From Ophthalmolycus amberensis (lineage: Eukaryota > Chordata > Actinopteri > Perciformes > Zoarcidae): a stretch of DNA of 64,000 nt. The stretch covers positions 1,033,501 to 1,097,500 of the forward strand of contig JAFEUB010001787.1 of the NCBI GenBank assembly GCA_024529925.1. Reading direction: 5' to 3'. The number at the start of each line of letters is the position of its first letter. Position 1 is the stretch's first letter. Under the pieces are notes generated by a model. The model saw only the letters and a list, made by a program, of their open reading frames with translations. It was not told where the DNA came from and ran no database searches. Position numbers and translations under genes: made by a program. Below, piece after piece: positions 12,090-24,448 of this stretch.

Positions 12090-12115
<26 letters not shown>
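12088..12115. repeat. (AT)n microsatellite
   Basis: Second AT tract, separated from the 78-bp palindrome by GCAGTAG-type sequence copied from the palindrome arm. The arrangement suggests slippage or replication restart at the palindrome. Confidence 0.9.
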
Positions 12116-12120
<5 letters not shown>

Positions 12121-12971
12121 ATTAATAATGGTCTTGGAACCATATGCCCCTTTTGATGGTGACCTGCTGAACAATATACTAGTTGCACAATGTATTATGT
12201 GACTAAACTTTTCATAGTGTTTCTATGTTCTTAAACATTGTTTGTGATCTGTGATAAGATGGTAATAACTGATGTTTGTTCTTCCCTTTTGGATTATGAC
12301 CTTAAGAAACATCACGATGACACTGTACAGTGAGTAACCTTGCATTATTGGATATTTAATGAACAGCATGAATTCAGAGTGATTTATTGACAGCATTACA
12401 TCACGATACAACATTTGAACTAGCGTGGAAAAAAAAGAGCCAAATATAAAGGTTTGTAATATTTGAATGGCTCGGAGTGAGTGTAGAACGCTCACTCAAG
12501 AGATTTACACCTTTTCCCACTGAGCTGCTGGTTAGCGTTCCCTTACAGTACATCGCTGCCAGCCATGGACAAAGTGGCCCACGATAGGCAGCCTTCCTTA
12601 CTGGCGAGATGGCTACCATGCTATGTCCAAGGTGAAATGAAGCCTCTTCAGTCCCAACACATGGAGGAGAGCAACAATCCCACAGGGCGCTTTGCCTCAC
12701 AGTGTCGACATTGTTCTTGAAATACCTGGTCCAGGCACAAGAGCGGAGGCGGCGCTTAAATGTACACGGTGGTGGATGAAGAAAAAGGAAGAAAAGGTGC
12801 CAGAGGAAAGAACGCAATCAATAGGTCCGAGTCTCCCGGGCCTTGTTTGTTAATATCCAGGATTTTGACACGGATATATCCTGCTTCCGAGTGGCATCAG
12901 CTGCCCTGCTTGTTGTGACATGAAAAAAGCATGCTCTAACACACAGGGGTATAGCCAATGACAACGACACT

Positions 12972-12973
<2 letters not shown>

Positions 12974-13002
<29 letters not shown>
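12974..13002. repeat. (GT)n microsatellite
   Basis: About 14 uninterrupted GT dinucleotides. Confidence 0.95.
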
Positions 13003-13004
<2 letters not shown>

Positions 13005-13514
13005 ACAAAGAAAGCTGGTCAAATATAGATCATCTATCATGCCTTTCCACAGCGAGCGCCACAGAGCGCCATATATGTTCTAATGTAATATTGGTATGGC
13101 AGCCATGTCATCTTTACACTGTTAGAGACAGTGATGGGGTGGCCATGTTTTGTTGATGATATATAGGACCCAGGGGCAGAGCTATAACACCTCTAGTGAC
13201 CCCAGTAGTATAGTAAATAAGCTCAGCTGCATGGCATCAACAGTTTGGGGGGTGCTCAGTATTTCATGAGGGAAACATATCGAGATCACAGCTGGTAAGC
13301 GATGTATTGGTTATTGTGATCCCAGACACATTCTCCACACTGTATGATATGATGCCCATTATTACACCCACCAACGCATGTATGCTTTTGATACCATGGT
13401 GCCATCATTTGAAATGCCATCCCTGTCCACCCCCCCCCTACCGCTTATTTTTCCTTTTCAGTAACTCAGTCTCACAGCTGAGAAGTAGGGACCCCTGTCT
13501 GCTGTCGATTTGCA

Positions 13515-13583
13515 CTCTCCACACCTCTCTCTCTCCACACCTCTCTCTCTCCACACCTCTCTCTCTCCACACCTCTCTCTCTC
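13515..13583. repeat. 16-bp CT-rich minisatellite, about 4 units
   Basis: Four tandem copies of a 16-base unit, CCACACCTCTCTCTCT, with almost no divergence. A partial reverse complement (GTGTGGAGAGAGAGG at 13617-13631) follows about 35 bases later, so the region can fold back on itself. Open frames across it on both strands are only this repeat. Confidence 0.93.
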
Positions 13584-16038
13584 AGCGTCGCTTAGCTGCC
13601 AACCCTTCTTGGCCATGTGTGGAGAGAGAGGAGTGTGGAGGGAACATGACACACGTGGATGAGTGAGTTGCAGGGCACCAGCACACACGCATAGGAGCAA
13701 AGCAAAGGAGAACACACTCAGGGCAAAGCATGCCCGTCCACAATGCTGGTTACTAAAAAAAAACACGTGTGAAAACTAGCAGTCAGAATGTGTTGAAGCT
13801 ATCAGAGGACAACAAGTTGAGCTCACCGTTACCATTATTTTAACAGATTAATAGAGGGTATGTTATTACAGTAAAAACACAGTTCAACTTCTTGTATAGC
13901 TTACAACGCTTCTACGTAAAGCTGGTAGTTACCTTATGTACGTATATGTGTGCCCTATAGTTCAACTTGCACTATATTATGGTTTAGATTATTGATGACT
14001 GTCTGAACCTCGTCCAATTTGCAGTGGCTTAGGCTTAATAGCCTCCTGTTTGTTACCGCTATTGGTGCTAGCAGCATTTGTTAACTTGATCGTTGATCTA
14101 GTTCATCTGCTCAGACGTGTGGTTTTCCTCCACACTGTTATAATTATCTTTTTTGGTTTTGCTTACTTTTGTTACATTTTTAGCTAATGACTGCTGCTTT
14201 GCTTATAGCATGAATTATACAACAACAGAGTTAACTTTTAGAGACCCCATAATCAGATATTATAAATCATTAGTTAAATGAATAATTAATCACAATAAAT
14301 TGTGAAAGTGTAAAAATTCAGCTTTTTAGGCTTGAAAAAAATGATCAACGATGGTTCATTTGAGATTACCTTGCTGAAGAAAACATGCAAATATCATAAA
14401 ATATATATATTTCATATATGTCAGAGCTTATTTTTCTGCAACAATCCAAAATGCAATGGAAGAAATGCCATTGGCTTTTGACGAGGGAACCAGTGCAATG
14501 CTAACTTCTGGAAAATACGTCAGCCCTGCTTTTTTCTCAGTGGATCCGCAAGAGTCCACTGAGACTTGTAGATTGGTTGCAAGGCCTCTTGTAAAAACAT
14601 CATGGCAGTTTTGCTTAACTTTGGAGCGTTATTCAACCCCCTTCCCAAAGCTACATGTGGTATGGATTCATGAGGTCATCTAGTTTCATGTGAGACCAGT
14701 ATCTTAACTGTAGCTTTAAGACCAGGCCTGCTACGGCCTCTTAGAAACAGTAATGTCTTCAAACGGCGACCGGCGGGTCTCGGAGGGTTAACGATGGCTC
14801 TGTGTCACTTAAGTGTCCCAGTAAGCCATGTCCCGGGTCAGGTTCAGCAGTATCAGGGCCTGGAACTGGTGATTCTAAACAGAATCTAATCATCACTAAA
14901 GATGAACATATCTGCACAGCATATTCAGCTATGAAGATATAGATTCACTAATCAGTGTAAGGATATCTAACTGTTCACAGCGGATTATATTCTAAAAACA
15001 TAATAGATCCTGAATAAGTTTAGAAGGTGAATGATTTATAAGATCTCCCAAATTCATGAGTGAATGAGGAATCAGTATGAATTCTAATTGTTGTTCTAAT
15101 CAGTTCTTAACAGCATTACAAACTTGCACAGACTAATGGTCATCAGCTTTCAGAGCTGCTACTTCTGACAAACACATGAGGAGTAAAGACAGAGAGACTG
15201 TGGGCCTGAGGCAATATCAAGAACCACATATTAGGAATCAATGAATTCAGTCAAAAACTCAAACTGAGTATGGCTCTTACATGAACTGTGTCACGATTAA
15301 TATTTCCTCTCACCGCCCCGTCTCTGTCTACTGACATCGAACACAGCTGGAACTGCTCCTGGTGTGGTGTATTGCATTGTGAAATAACAAGGCCATGCTT
15401 CTACAAGACTCTCCCCCATTGGCAAAGTATGGAAATACGAAAGATGATTGTGCATTTACTGAATCCTCAAGAGACTGGGGGACAGAGACTTTACTCATGT
15501 TCTCACAGAAAGGTGACAACCCGACTGTGCGTATGTTCCACAACAGTGAGCAAACAGGGGGAACTGCTGGCGTTCTGCCTTGATCAAGATTGTATTACTG
15601 GTGGATTTCACCTCATAAGATAAAAGGATAGAAGCAGAAGGCTATCCACCCTGCTGTGCTCGCGAGCTGTGCAAGGAATAGAATACCCTGAAATCCAACG
15701 CTAGAGGTTCACCACAGCATGACCACCTGTGCATGGTTTACACTAATGAAATGCCTCTAAGGTTACAGAAAGCTTTTACTGACAACCAAATAAAATGCTA
15801 TTTTAGTAAAGAATGTTATGCATCTACTGGATAAAACGCATACCTGAAAAACTAAACTTTACAGGAATTTACCTCCGTGCAATATTCTAAATATTGATAA
15901 CGTGGAACCCTGCATCGAGCTTCTCAGTTAATGGATGCAGGCAAATATGGATGCCTCTATGAACTACATAAGTAAAAGAGATCATCAGCGAGCAGATTGG
16001 TTATTTCTATATAGTTATTCTTTTATCAATGCCACCAG

Positions 16039-16314
16039 TTTGGATTCCGCACAAAATCATCGGTGATCACGCAGGTTCCAGGTCCTGCTTCGCTGCAGTC
16101 TTGGACCCCGGCAGCAGCAGCAGCTCCGCCTCCAGCCAGGAGCAGAGCTTCACCTCATGCTCTGCCAGTCCCTGTTGGGAGCCAACACTGACACCAAGCT
16201 GCTGGGGGACCCAGGCTGGGGCCCACTGGAGGGAAGGGAGGCACAGGAGAACCAGAACCAGGACTGAGAGGGAGGTGGCTTTAACATTCGCGATAGCCCA
16301 CTGTCTAAGCGTGT
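16039..16314 (+). other. GC-rich patch with exon-like borders
   Basis: An AT-rich pyrimidine-leaning stretch ends in CCACCAG at 16038, and a perfect donor, GTAAGTAC, begins at 16315. The 276 bases between are an exact multiple of three, open in one frame with symmetric phase 1 ends, and clearly richer in G and C than the flanks. The predicted peptide is serine-rich near its middle (encoded by AGC repeats) and arginine-rich later, with no domain I recognise. A minus-strand frame is also open across the patch, and a second plus frame is open for much of it; this is expected of a GC-rich, stop-poor segment and weakens the case. It may be an alternative exon, an old processed fragment, or chance. 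Confidence 0.2.
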
Positions 16315-18322
16315 GTAAGTACAACACATTACAAAGAATGACATCCAATAGTTGGTGTCGCAGTAATCTGATGTTCGCTGCATTTTTCACTGAGGCTTTA
16401 TTGGCTTGCCCATTACCTGCTGTCAGATATCCAACTGAATTATTTGACATCCCTTGTCGGTATTAGATAAAACGTCACAGAGATTACTAATAAGCTACAG
16501 TCACTTTGCCGTTACAAAGTGTTCATCCAGCCAAGTGCTAAGAACACGATGTGACTAAGCTACAGCATTTGAAGTGGGGCTGTTAATCGGTAACAGAGCA
16601 AAGAGATCAGCATGTGACATTCAGTGCCTCCATTTAATTTCCCCTCACGATGTCACAGAAACATAATCATCCACTGTCTGGCCTTCACATAAGATTCTCT
16701 GCTTAAACATGACTGTTAAACTTCTCTATTTATGCGAGTTGTGTCACTGCGTCTGCTGAGAGGTGCAACAGATTGTATTCATAGAGACAGGGAGTCCCTA
16801 TTGGCTCAAGATTTCACTTTGAGCACATGAGTTGTAGACCTTTTAGTGTGGAAATGCACATGGCCGTGCTGGCTATCAAGGAAACTTCAAAAGAACATCC
16901 ATTCTCACAAAGGGGGAACTTCTTGCCAAAGCAGCGAGTTTAATGTGCTATTCAGTGGTGTTATGCATTGTATCCGAGTCACATTTTACCACACAGTAGA
17001 ACAATGAAATGTAAGACTGATGCTACACTGACTTTCAAAGCAGTGCACTTGAAGTGAATAGCTAAATTAAGATAGATTGATGAGCATTAGTTCCCTTTCT
17101 ACGTCTTTATCTCTGCTTTGCTGTTTCTCTTCAACAATCTCTCACTACTGCTCTTACCTTCCACACTCCTTGTGCTCCTGTTTTAAGTCTAGAGATATCC
17201 ACATGTGCAGTGAGGGTCACAGTCTACTATTCTCTGACAGGGATACCGCACATTTGTTTCAGGATAAAAGCCAAGGAAAGGCAAGGTACTGCTGTGGGAA
17301 GTGTAATTATTGTAAAATGATTTATGTGCTTTACAGAAGGGGTCACCTCAGGGAAAGGTTGCCTTCATTGGGAAAAAAAGAAAAGTTATTAGCAAGCAAC
17401 TCACATTCACCCCATGGAGGGTCAGTGTTTGTAAAGGTTAGATCAGTAGACCAAGCAAGCAACTTACTAGCATGCACTCACACAATTAGCACAACTCGAC
17501 TGTTTTGCTGATAAATTGTGATCCTGAGTAACTGATAACATTTTAATTACAGTAACAATAATAGCAATAACCCTGAGTCTGGAGAAGGTGGCTGTTTTAG
17601 TACCCACTGTCTGGGGCAAAGAAGAACCACCCTTCTGGCCTCACCACTACACCGCAACCCTTTATTTAAATAAATAACAGTAGAAGAATGAAAGGAGAGA
17701 AGGTACCAAGCACGCCCTGAGGCCATGTGTGCTCTATCATGTCCTACCCCAGGGGTGGGCTAATGTTCTTCAAAAAGAATAAGAACCAACAACATGCTTT
17801 AAAACCCTGGCAAGCAAAACCAGTTAACGTCTGCCATGCAAGTCAAGTCTGGTGCTGAGCTAATTGGAGCGGACGGCCCGGGCACTCGGCTCACCGGAGA
17901 GGGAACTCTCCCAGTGCCAGTGCCACCTGTAACCCAGTGCATCAGGGATCCATCTGTAGACATGAGACGGGGAACTCAGCCCACTCTGTGAAGCCTCAGT
18001 TTTAGTCCCGGAATTTCCAGGCACGTCTTGACGGACAACATGTGTGAGACATCATAGTTGCCCCCAAAAGCCTGGGATTTAGTTTGATTTGGTTTGCAAT
18101 TTTTGTTTTATTTTTAAGTAATAAATATTAGTCTCAAAAGTCAATTACAATTGGCTGAATAAATCTGAGATTTTTGTATTAAAACAAAACAGAGGATCTT
18201 TGAGTTCGATCTCATCTTCCTTAAAAAAAATCTCCAATTTGTTTTTGTTTTTTTAAATAGGGTCTTGAAAAAAAAAAGGGAAGCGTCTCATAATCAAGGT
18301 CAAAATGGTATCTCATAAGCAG
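16315..18322. other. Non-coding DNA with no supported gene
   Basis: Unique sequence. The 17077-17511 open frame has no recognisable domain. Around 17880-17960 a minus-strand segment bounded by CTACAG and GTGAGC is open in one frame, but pairing of the signals is weak and the segment is not called. Confidence 0.5.
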
Positions 18323-18641
18323 GTTACAGGTCCAGTGTGTAGGATTTGGTAGCATGTAGTGGTGAGGTTGTAGATTAAAACTTTTACCGTGTACCAAGCA
18401 TGTAGGGGAACTCTGTGTCTGATGGGAAAACACGAAAGGTCCCATCTAGAGCCAGTGTTTGGTTTGGCCATTCTGGGCTACTGTAGAAACATGGTGGCAC
18501 GCTCTGCATGTAGATATAAACAGCTCCTTCCAAGATCACGGAAACACAAGAATTCTTTTTTTTAGGTGATTGTACATTAAAGAAAGAAATTATTATATTC
18601 TACTTCTTCCGATCGATCCCCCTAAATGCTACACACTGTTC
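18323..18641 (+). mobile_element. MITE-like element, copy 1 (forward)
   Basis: Begins with CAGGTCCAGTGTGTAGGATT and ends with a decayed inverted counterpart, CTAAATGCTACACACTGTTC. Internal segments such as TAGTGGTGAGGTTG and CTACTGTAGAAACATGG recur in reverse complement in a second copy at about 20497-20866. It has no coding capacity. Termini of this kind belong to a dispersed fish MITE family (recalled, not searched). I could not fix a target-site duplication. Confidence 0.75.
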
Positions 18642-20496
18642 TTATAAGAGGCTACGTCAATCATATATGCATAAAGAACACCCACGCCATATGTTTGAGA
18701 AATACCCCTGGGGTTCTTGCTTGGGCAAGATACGTTTCCGTGACTGGAGAAAGTGATTAGCCAACTGAAGGAAGGGACCAACACGCCATCTGCTTCCTTC
18801 GATCTTCTGGGCACAGAACACGTATGTGTGGACACATTGAAGTATTTGCAAAATAACTTACAGTTCTCCAAATTTGGACAAGAAAATGCATTATTTGTGG
18901 TCAATTGGACAGAAATATATGTGGTATTGGGGCACTTGCTGAAATGACTGATTCTTGGGTCTTGACTTTGCGCATCACTACAAACTGGCAAAAAGGTTTA
19001 ATTACACATATCAATCTCAAATCATCAAGCACCCTTGTGAAGTGTGTGAGAAATGAACAAAAGAGAAGCAGGATTCAAGAGGCAGCAACATGCGGGTGAC
19101 AGACGAGTTGCTGTTGCAATTGAATGAATATGCTTTGTGCTTGTACGGTATATTGACTGGCTCCTCATGAGGCTTGACTTATCAGAGTTTGACCCCTCCC
19201 CAACCCCGTCCTTGCATTTCCAATGAAGAGAAGCATGCAGTGTGTAAGACCACTCACCACCAGCATACTGGGAGTGTTTTTGTTGTTGTTTGTGTTTGAT
19301 GCCTGGGCAGCATCATATACAGTAATTCCAACTCAGAAGAGTTTTACAATTAAGTAGCACTTAAACGATAGCACAGCTAACAAGCAGGCCCGTAATCAAA
19401 TAAATGGTCAGCTGTGTGTGGTAATTAATTGAGAAAAAGCAAGAGAAAATGCTCATTGCAGTGTGGAATCTACATTTGTATTTGTATACTCTGACTGGCT
19501 TTCTCTCGCGTTGTGGTCACCTGTATTTAAGCTGTCTGTATAGAGATACAGGCTACAGCTAAAACGGATCAAATGATGAAGGCTTTCTTTTTTTAACGAA
19601 GGTTTTCCCTTCCCCTCTCTTCATTGAACCAATCAACTAACCGAGAAACTTATACCCTTCTGCAAATATTGTATATATATATAACTTATGTTTCTAATTA
19701 ACTTAATTGATCTAATGATTCATTGATATTTAATACTTCCTGCTGCATCCAGGAGGCAGCAGGCAGCTCTGTTGAGAGACTAAGCTGGCTTGATAGCTGG
19801 AGTGTTGTGTGTTGGTCCGTTGGACCCTCAGAGGCCAGGAGACTTGAGTGGCTCTCCCAGGAGAAATGAACAATGACAGCAGTGTGGGAGAGAAAGATAA
19901 ATAAATGGGTTTGAGAAGGAAACGTATATCCAGGTGTGGATATATCAATGTCAGTATTTGGAGTGAAGTAGAACTGAAGTGAGTAGAGCTGAACGATGAA
20001 TCGATACCACGATGAAATACAGCGCAATTTTCAAATCGTAAAAGATGCAATAATCAAACAATAAAAAACAGAAGAGTTAATAACACGTTCACAATGAGGC
20101 TTTGAGTTATCTCAGTATGTTTAGAGTATTACAGCCGTAGTCACTGTGCTCTTTAGTTTGTGTGTTATTTTGCGATAACTAACTGGATTCATATTATTTT
20201 CATAACTCCGCATGTTTTGCAGTGTTATGTTCTTTTTTAGTTAAGTTATGATGTTTAAGAGGTTTGAAGTTACAAGTTATAATATTCTACTGTGAATGTA
20301 GTGAGCAAGTTCTGTACTGAGGTGGTACTTCTGTATTGCGACAGAATGATGATTCTATGTGTATCTACCTTATGTATTCTGATTATAGGTGATTTTAATG
20401 TGGGGGATCTATTATCTCATTTGTGTAGAATCACCTGAAACTGAGAATCATTGTGTTTTCCTTAGCTTAGAATGAGCCTTTTCATATCTACTTCTT
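18642..20496. other. Mostly non-coding DNA between two MITE copies
   Basis: Unique sequence with short open frames only. From about 19985 the sequence TAGAGCTGAACGATGAATCG resembles the end of another hAT-type element, but no matching opposite end or target duplication is visible, so it could be a truncated relic. Confidence 0.45.
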
Positions 20497-20866
20497 TACG
20501 AAGTCCGCTGTGTTGCACCGACCAGTTTCTACAGTAGAAACAAGACACTCTCGAGAGCCTTTAACATGTATACATTACATGAAGGTCACTGTAGATCTCC
20601 CACAGCCGTAACGTGACCTGCTGAGTGCAAAACCGTGCCAACGCCAGCCGCCGTCCGACTCGTGTAGCTCCTAAAGGAGTGTTAAGATGGTAAGGATGAT
20701 CTCTGAGCAAGTCCAATAGCATTGCCATGCTTTTGCACTCGGTGGCTCACCCTACCAAAGTCTTAGAAAGGGAGGAGTGAGCCAAGTGGTATTCAGTCGT
20801 TTCCAATCTGCAACCACACCGCTAGACGGCACACCAAATCCTGCACAGTGTGCATTTAAAAACAGC
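20497..20866 (-). mobile_element. MITE-like element, copy 2 (reverse)
   Basis: Reverse-oriented copy of the family at 18323-18641. On the minus strand it reads CACTGTGCAGGATTTGGTG, then TAGCGGTGTGGTTGCAGATT, and further in TTCTACTGTAGAAACTGG, each matching copy 1. The outer end near 20497 is not sharply defined and the copy is diverged. It directly abuts the LINE fossil that starts at about 20895. Confidence 0.7.
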
Positions 20867-20894
20867 CGTCACCCTGGAAGCATTCAAATCAGTC

Positions 20895-22110
20895 GCTACT
20901 AAATATCTCACCAATGTCATTACTAAAATAAAACCAGCCTCCTGTTCACTGGGCATTCTTCCAACTGACAAGAAATAGAACTCTCAAGCTCCCCATTTGC
21001 CCTAGCCATTATCAATTCCTCACTTTTGTCTGGTCAAGTGCCTGGTTATTTTAATTCTGCTACAGTTCAACCACTTCTTAAAAAGACTGTTTTTCATGAG
21101 TTATACATAACTTCCGCCCAATGTGTAACCATCCCTTCCTGACTGAGGTCTGCAATAAATAGCTTCTGGGACACTCTTTGATCACATGAAGCAACATCTT
21201 TGTCAGCTCGTCATAGCACTGTCACAGCACTTGGAGTTCTTAATGATATACTTTTAGCAGCTGACAGTGGCCAAACACATGTTACTGGTTTGAAATGTCA
21301 CTGCATCCTTTGATACAGTTGACCACGTAATATTATTTGAAATTATTAAGCATTGGGTTGGCATATCAGGAGCAATTTTAGATTTTTTCATTCTTATCTT
21401 TTCAATAAATATTACATGCAGCCATTAGTGCCTTAACATCCTCCACCTCTTCATTTCTCCTATCTGCAGGTCTATTTCTGGTTTGACTCCAACAACACAA
21501 CTGGTCGAAATGCCATCCTGTCTTACAGTCCCGTCTTAAACTCAGATAAATCAGAAGTCATTATCAGAGATCCAAACCAGTCCAGCGAGCACTCCTCTCA
21601 CTTAGGTTCGCCATCCCGACATCTGGGCTTTATCTTTGATAACAAACTTCACTTTGACCAACAGGTGAAGTCAGTCGTTCAATCGCGCTTTCTGCAACTT
21701 CCTAATATCTCAGAAATGATATCATTTGTACCCGCTAACAATCTAGAGACCGACATTCACGCTTTCATACCATCCCCCCTTAAACTTCTGCAACGATTCC
21801 TGTCACAATCAACACAACCTGCACACTTCAGCTATTGAAAACGCTGTAGCGAGACTCACAAAACATAATAGGAGAGTCCACATGAAGCGTATTCTAGCAT
21901 CTCTACACTGGTTACATTTTACAACTGAATTTTGACATTGTTGATGATTACGTTGAGAGCACGTTTGGGGTTGGACCCTGATTATATCACTGACTGACTA
22001 TATCCTGCTGGTTGACCTGCCAGAGGAGATCAGGCAGACTAGCTCTGCTTCTCCTTTAAAAAATCTCTCTTCAAACACACACTCTTCAAACCTCATGAAT
22101 TGGTTATTCT
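20895..22110 (+). mobile_element. Eroded L2-like LINE (reverse transcriptase fossil)
   Basis: Translation in shifting frames shows the reverse transcriptase of a non-LTR retrotransposon. An upstream stretch near 21030-21090 reads like the family's SSL-SGQVPGYFNSA region. The palm motif FDTVDHVILFEI, followed by WVGISGA, lies at 21309-21374 and carries the first catalytic aspartate. A later stretch at about 21622-21710 (HLGFIFDNKLHFDQQV) matches the segment after the catalytic core, and about 21897-21917 reads LASLHWLH. Frameshifts and stops are frequent and the central catalytic box is not preserved. The 5' part is missing, as is usual for LINE insertions. Assignment to L2 rather than a related clade is from memory of the motifs. 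Confidence 0.8.
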
Positions 22111-24440
22111 TCCGTTTTATTACTTTATCCATCCAATCTAATAATGATCTGTTGTCTTTTGAAGCACTTTATAACTTGTTTGGAAAGGCCTGTGATACAT
22201 AAGGTTATTAGTAGTGGTATACAAATACAGCAGTTGTGTCTTTCTGTAACAGCGTTGCAGCCCTTTTCTATAATGAAAGATTTCCTCCTACGTTTGGTTA
22301 AGATTGGATTAATAAGAAAATGGCTTCTACCGAAATTCAAAACATCTGTGTATTTCATTTCGTGTGTGTGTGTGTGTGTGTGTGTTGCACTCTGTTATAA
22401 TGAAGTCACTTCGACTGGCACATCACATATCAGGCTGTGCATCCCGGCGGCCTTGAGGATGCTCGTCTGATATATGAAATGGTTCCTCTTAGTTGTTCGG
22501 TAGCGCTTGAAGCCAGTGTTTGACCAACGCTTCACACACACACACTGATCCCCTTCTCCTCGTGCGTCTGCACATCTCTTTCCTGGACCCCAGTCCATGC
22601 TCTAATCCTCTGGACTTGATGCTGAGGCTGCAGTCTGGTAATTCACCAAATCCCCTCCCGCTACCCTCAGCCCATACCTCTCCTCTGATGTCAAGTGCTC
22701 CTTGACAGTACAAACACAAACACAAATGCTTGCATAGGAACACATGCATCCACATAGAAACGAGGCAAACACCTATTAAAGCTACATGCGTAAACTAAAA
22801 CCCTGACAAATGCATTACTGCTGGGATTTGATGTTCTGAGCTGTCACTGTGTACGATGTTTTGTTCAGAGTTTTACAGTTGATGAAGTGTCAGCGTTTAC
22901 AGCCTGCGTGGCTTAGGTCTGCTTCCTGCCTCTTTTTCTGTAATGAGCTCCATTTTATGTCTACATTCTCAAAACTGTCAGTGTAAAAACATCCCCATTT
23001 GATCGCCGATTTCATTAAATGGTTTGTTTTCTTACTGGCAAAACACCAAAGTGCTCCCTGATTTGCCATTAGGAGCTCCCACAAGAACAATGTGTAATTT
23101 CAGCCTGCCATTGAAAGTGTCTGAGTGTGTCAGTCAAGAGCCAAATGTGGAGGCTGAACATTAGATACCACTTGAGACGTTTTTCTTTCCTAAAAAGGGA
23201 AGATTTTTATACAAAGATAAATGATAAATGGGCAAACCGAGAGATAGAAGATAGTGTTTACGAGGAAGACATTTGCACTATGACAAAACAAAGCTATTTG
23301 TGCTGCACAAACAAACCAATTATAAGCAGATATACTGTAACTGCTCGATAATTACTTAAATCAAAGTATTATATTACAGTTTATCCCTGTTCACAGCGAA
23401 GCAAACGTATTACATGTTGATAGATAACTGGCATGCTCCCTGTTATGCTTTCATTTTGTTAGCTGGTTATCATCTGTATGATAAACACATTCAATATTTT
23501 GCTCAGCTGGAGATGGCCCCCCTAGCCCCGCTGTCTCATTTGAAAACAGTTAGCAAAGGCATCTGATTGGATATGGAAGTCATAACTAATTTTTTAAGGA
23601 CGCATGCCACAGACTTCGTAATTGTCCAGCAAATTGCACAAAGAGCATAAATGGACACATTGTGGGTGAACTTGAAAGTCAGGAGGAGGTGGAAGAGAGA
23701 AAGAAAGATGAAGGAAAAGGAGGGGAAATGAACCATTTGGCACAGTGGGACTTGTCTATGCAGAACGCTAATATGGAGGAGACTTTGAAAGCTCTCCTGG
23801 GTCTAATAGAGCAGCACCATTTCTGTACGCTTTGGTGCTTTGTGAGGGGTTAAGAAGGGACCGCGATCAAGGCCTGCGCTCGGTTCCTTTATGATTAGTG
23901 TGCTTGTTCTGTTGGATGTGATTGGTCTAATGCTGTAATGCTCTACCCGAATTAATGGCCTGTGCTTACTGTTGTCAAGCCCTGTTGCTTGATTAAATTA
24001 TACATTTAATATTAGTATTAGTTGATTAATCTACCAATTAATTGGTTGGGTCAAAGTGATTGTAACTGAGACTGTAACAGCTGATTTAAAATGTGGCAGT
24101 GGGATTATGTAATATTCACTCAGTAAAGACTCGATGTAGTAGTCTAGACAGAAGCTTCCTGATGTCGGCACGCTAATAACACACTGCATGTATTTATCAC
24201 AACAAGACCTAACCAAGTAAGAAATGAAGTGGATCCCTTAAGTTACTACTTTCATTTCTCATCATCAGTCTATCATCGATGTAACGTTGCATATCAAACA
24301 GCCACCCTCGAGAGTTGACAGGTGGCTTTAAAACGTCTGCTAGCGTCCTGCCAGGCTGGATTCACAAAGTGAAACGTGATCACAGTGGCAATAAAGTGTA
24401 GAACATTGGAGAGAAACTCCTCCTGCATTCATTTGGATCA
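22111..24440. other. Non-coding DNA with no supported gene
   Basis: Holds a GT tract (22362-22385) and a short CA tract near 22533-22547, which are complementary in inverted orientation. The rest is unique AT-leaning sequence without domain-bearing open frames. Confidence 0.55.
22362..22385. repeat. (GT)n microsatellite
   Basis: About 12 uninterrupted GT dinucleotides. Confidence 0.93.
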
Positions 24441-24448
24441 CATTTTAT

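Larger units (their letters stand above)
12116..16038. other. Non-coding DNA with no supported gene
   Basis: Contains a GT tract and a CT-rich minisatellite (listed separately). The part from about 14440 to 14800 has the feel of a decayed dispersed fish repeat, with former CpG sites turned to TG or CA, but I see no termini or second copy in the window, so it is not called. Open frames at 12401-12817 (minus) and 15288-15623 (plus) have no recognisable domain. Confidence 0.5.

Noticed and set aside
17893..17951. Minus-strand segment between CTACAG and GTGAGC, open in one frame
   Set aside because: Signals are of average strength, the peptide is unremarkable, and several such matches are expected by chance.
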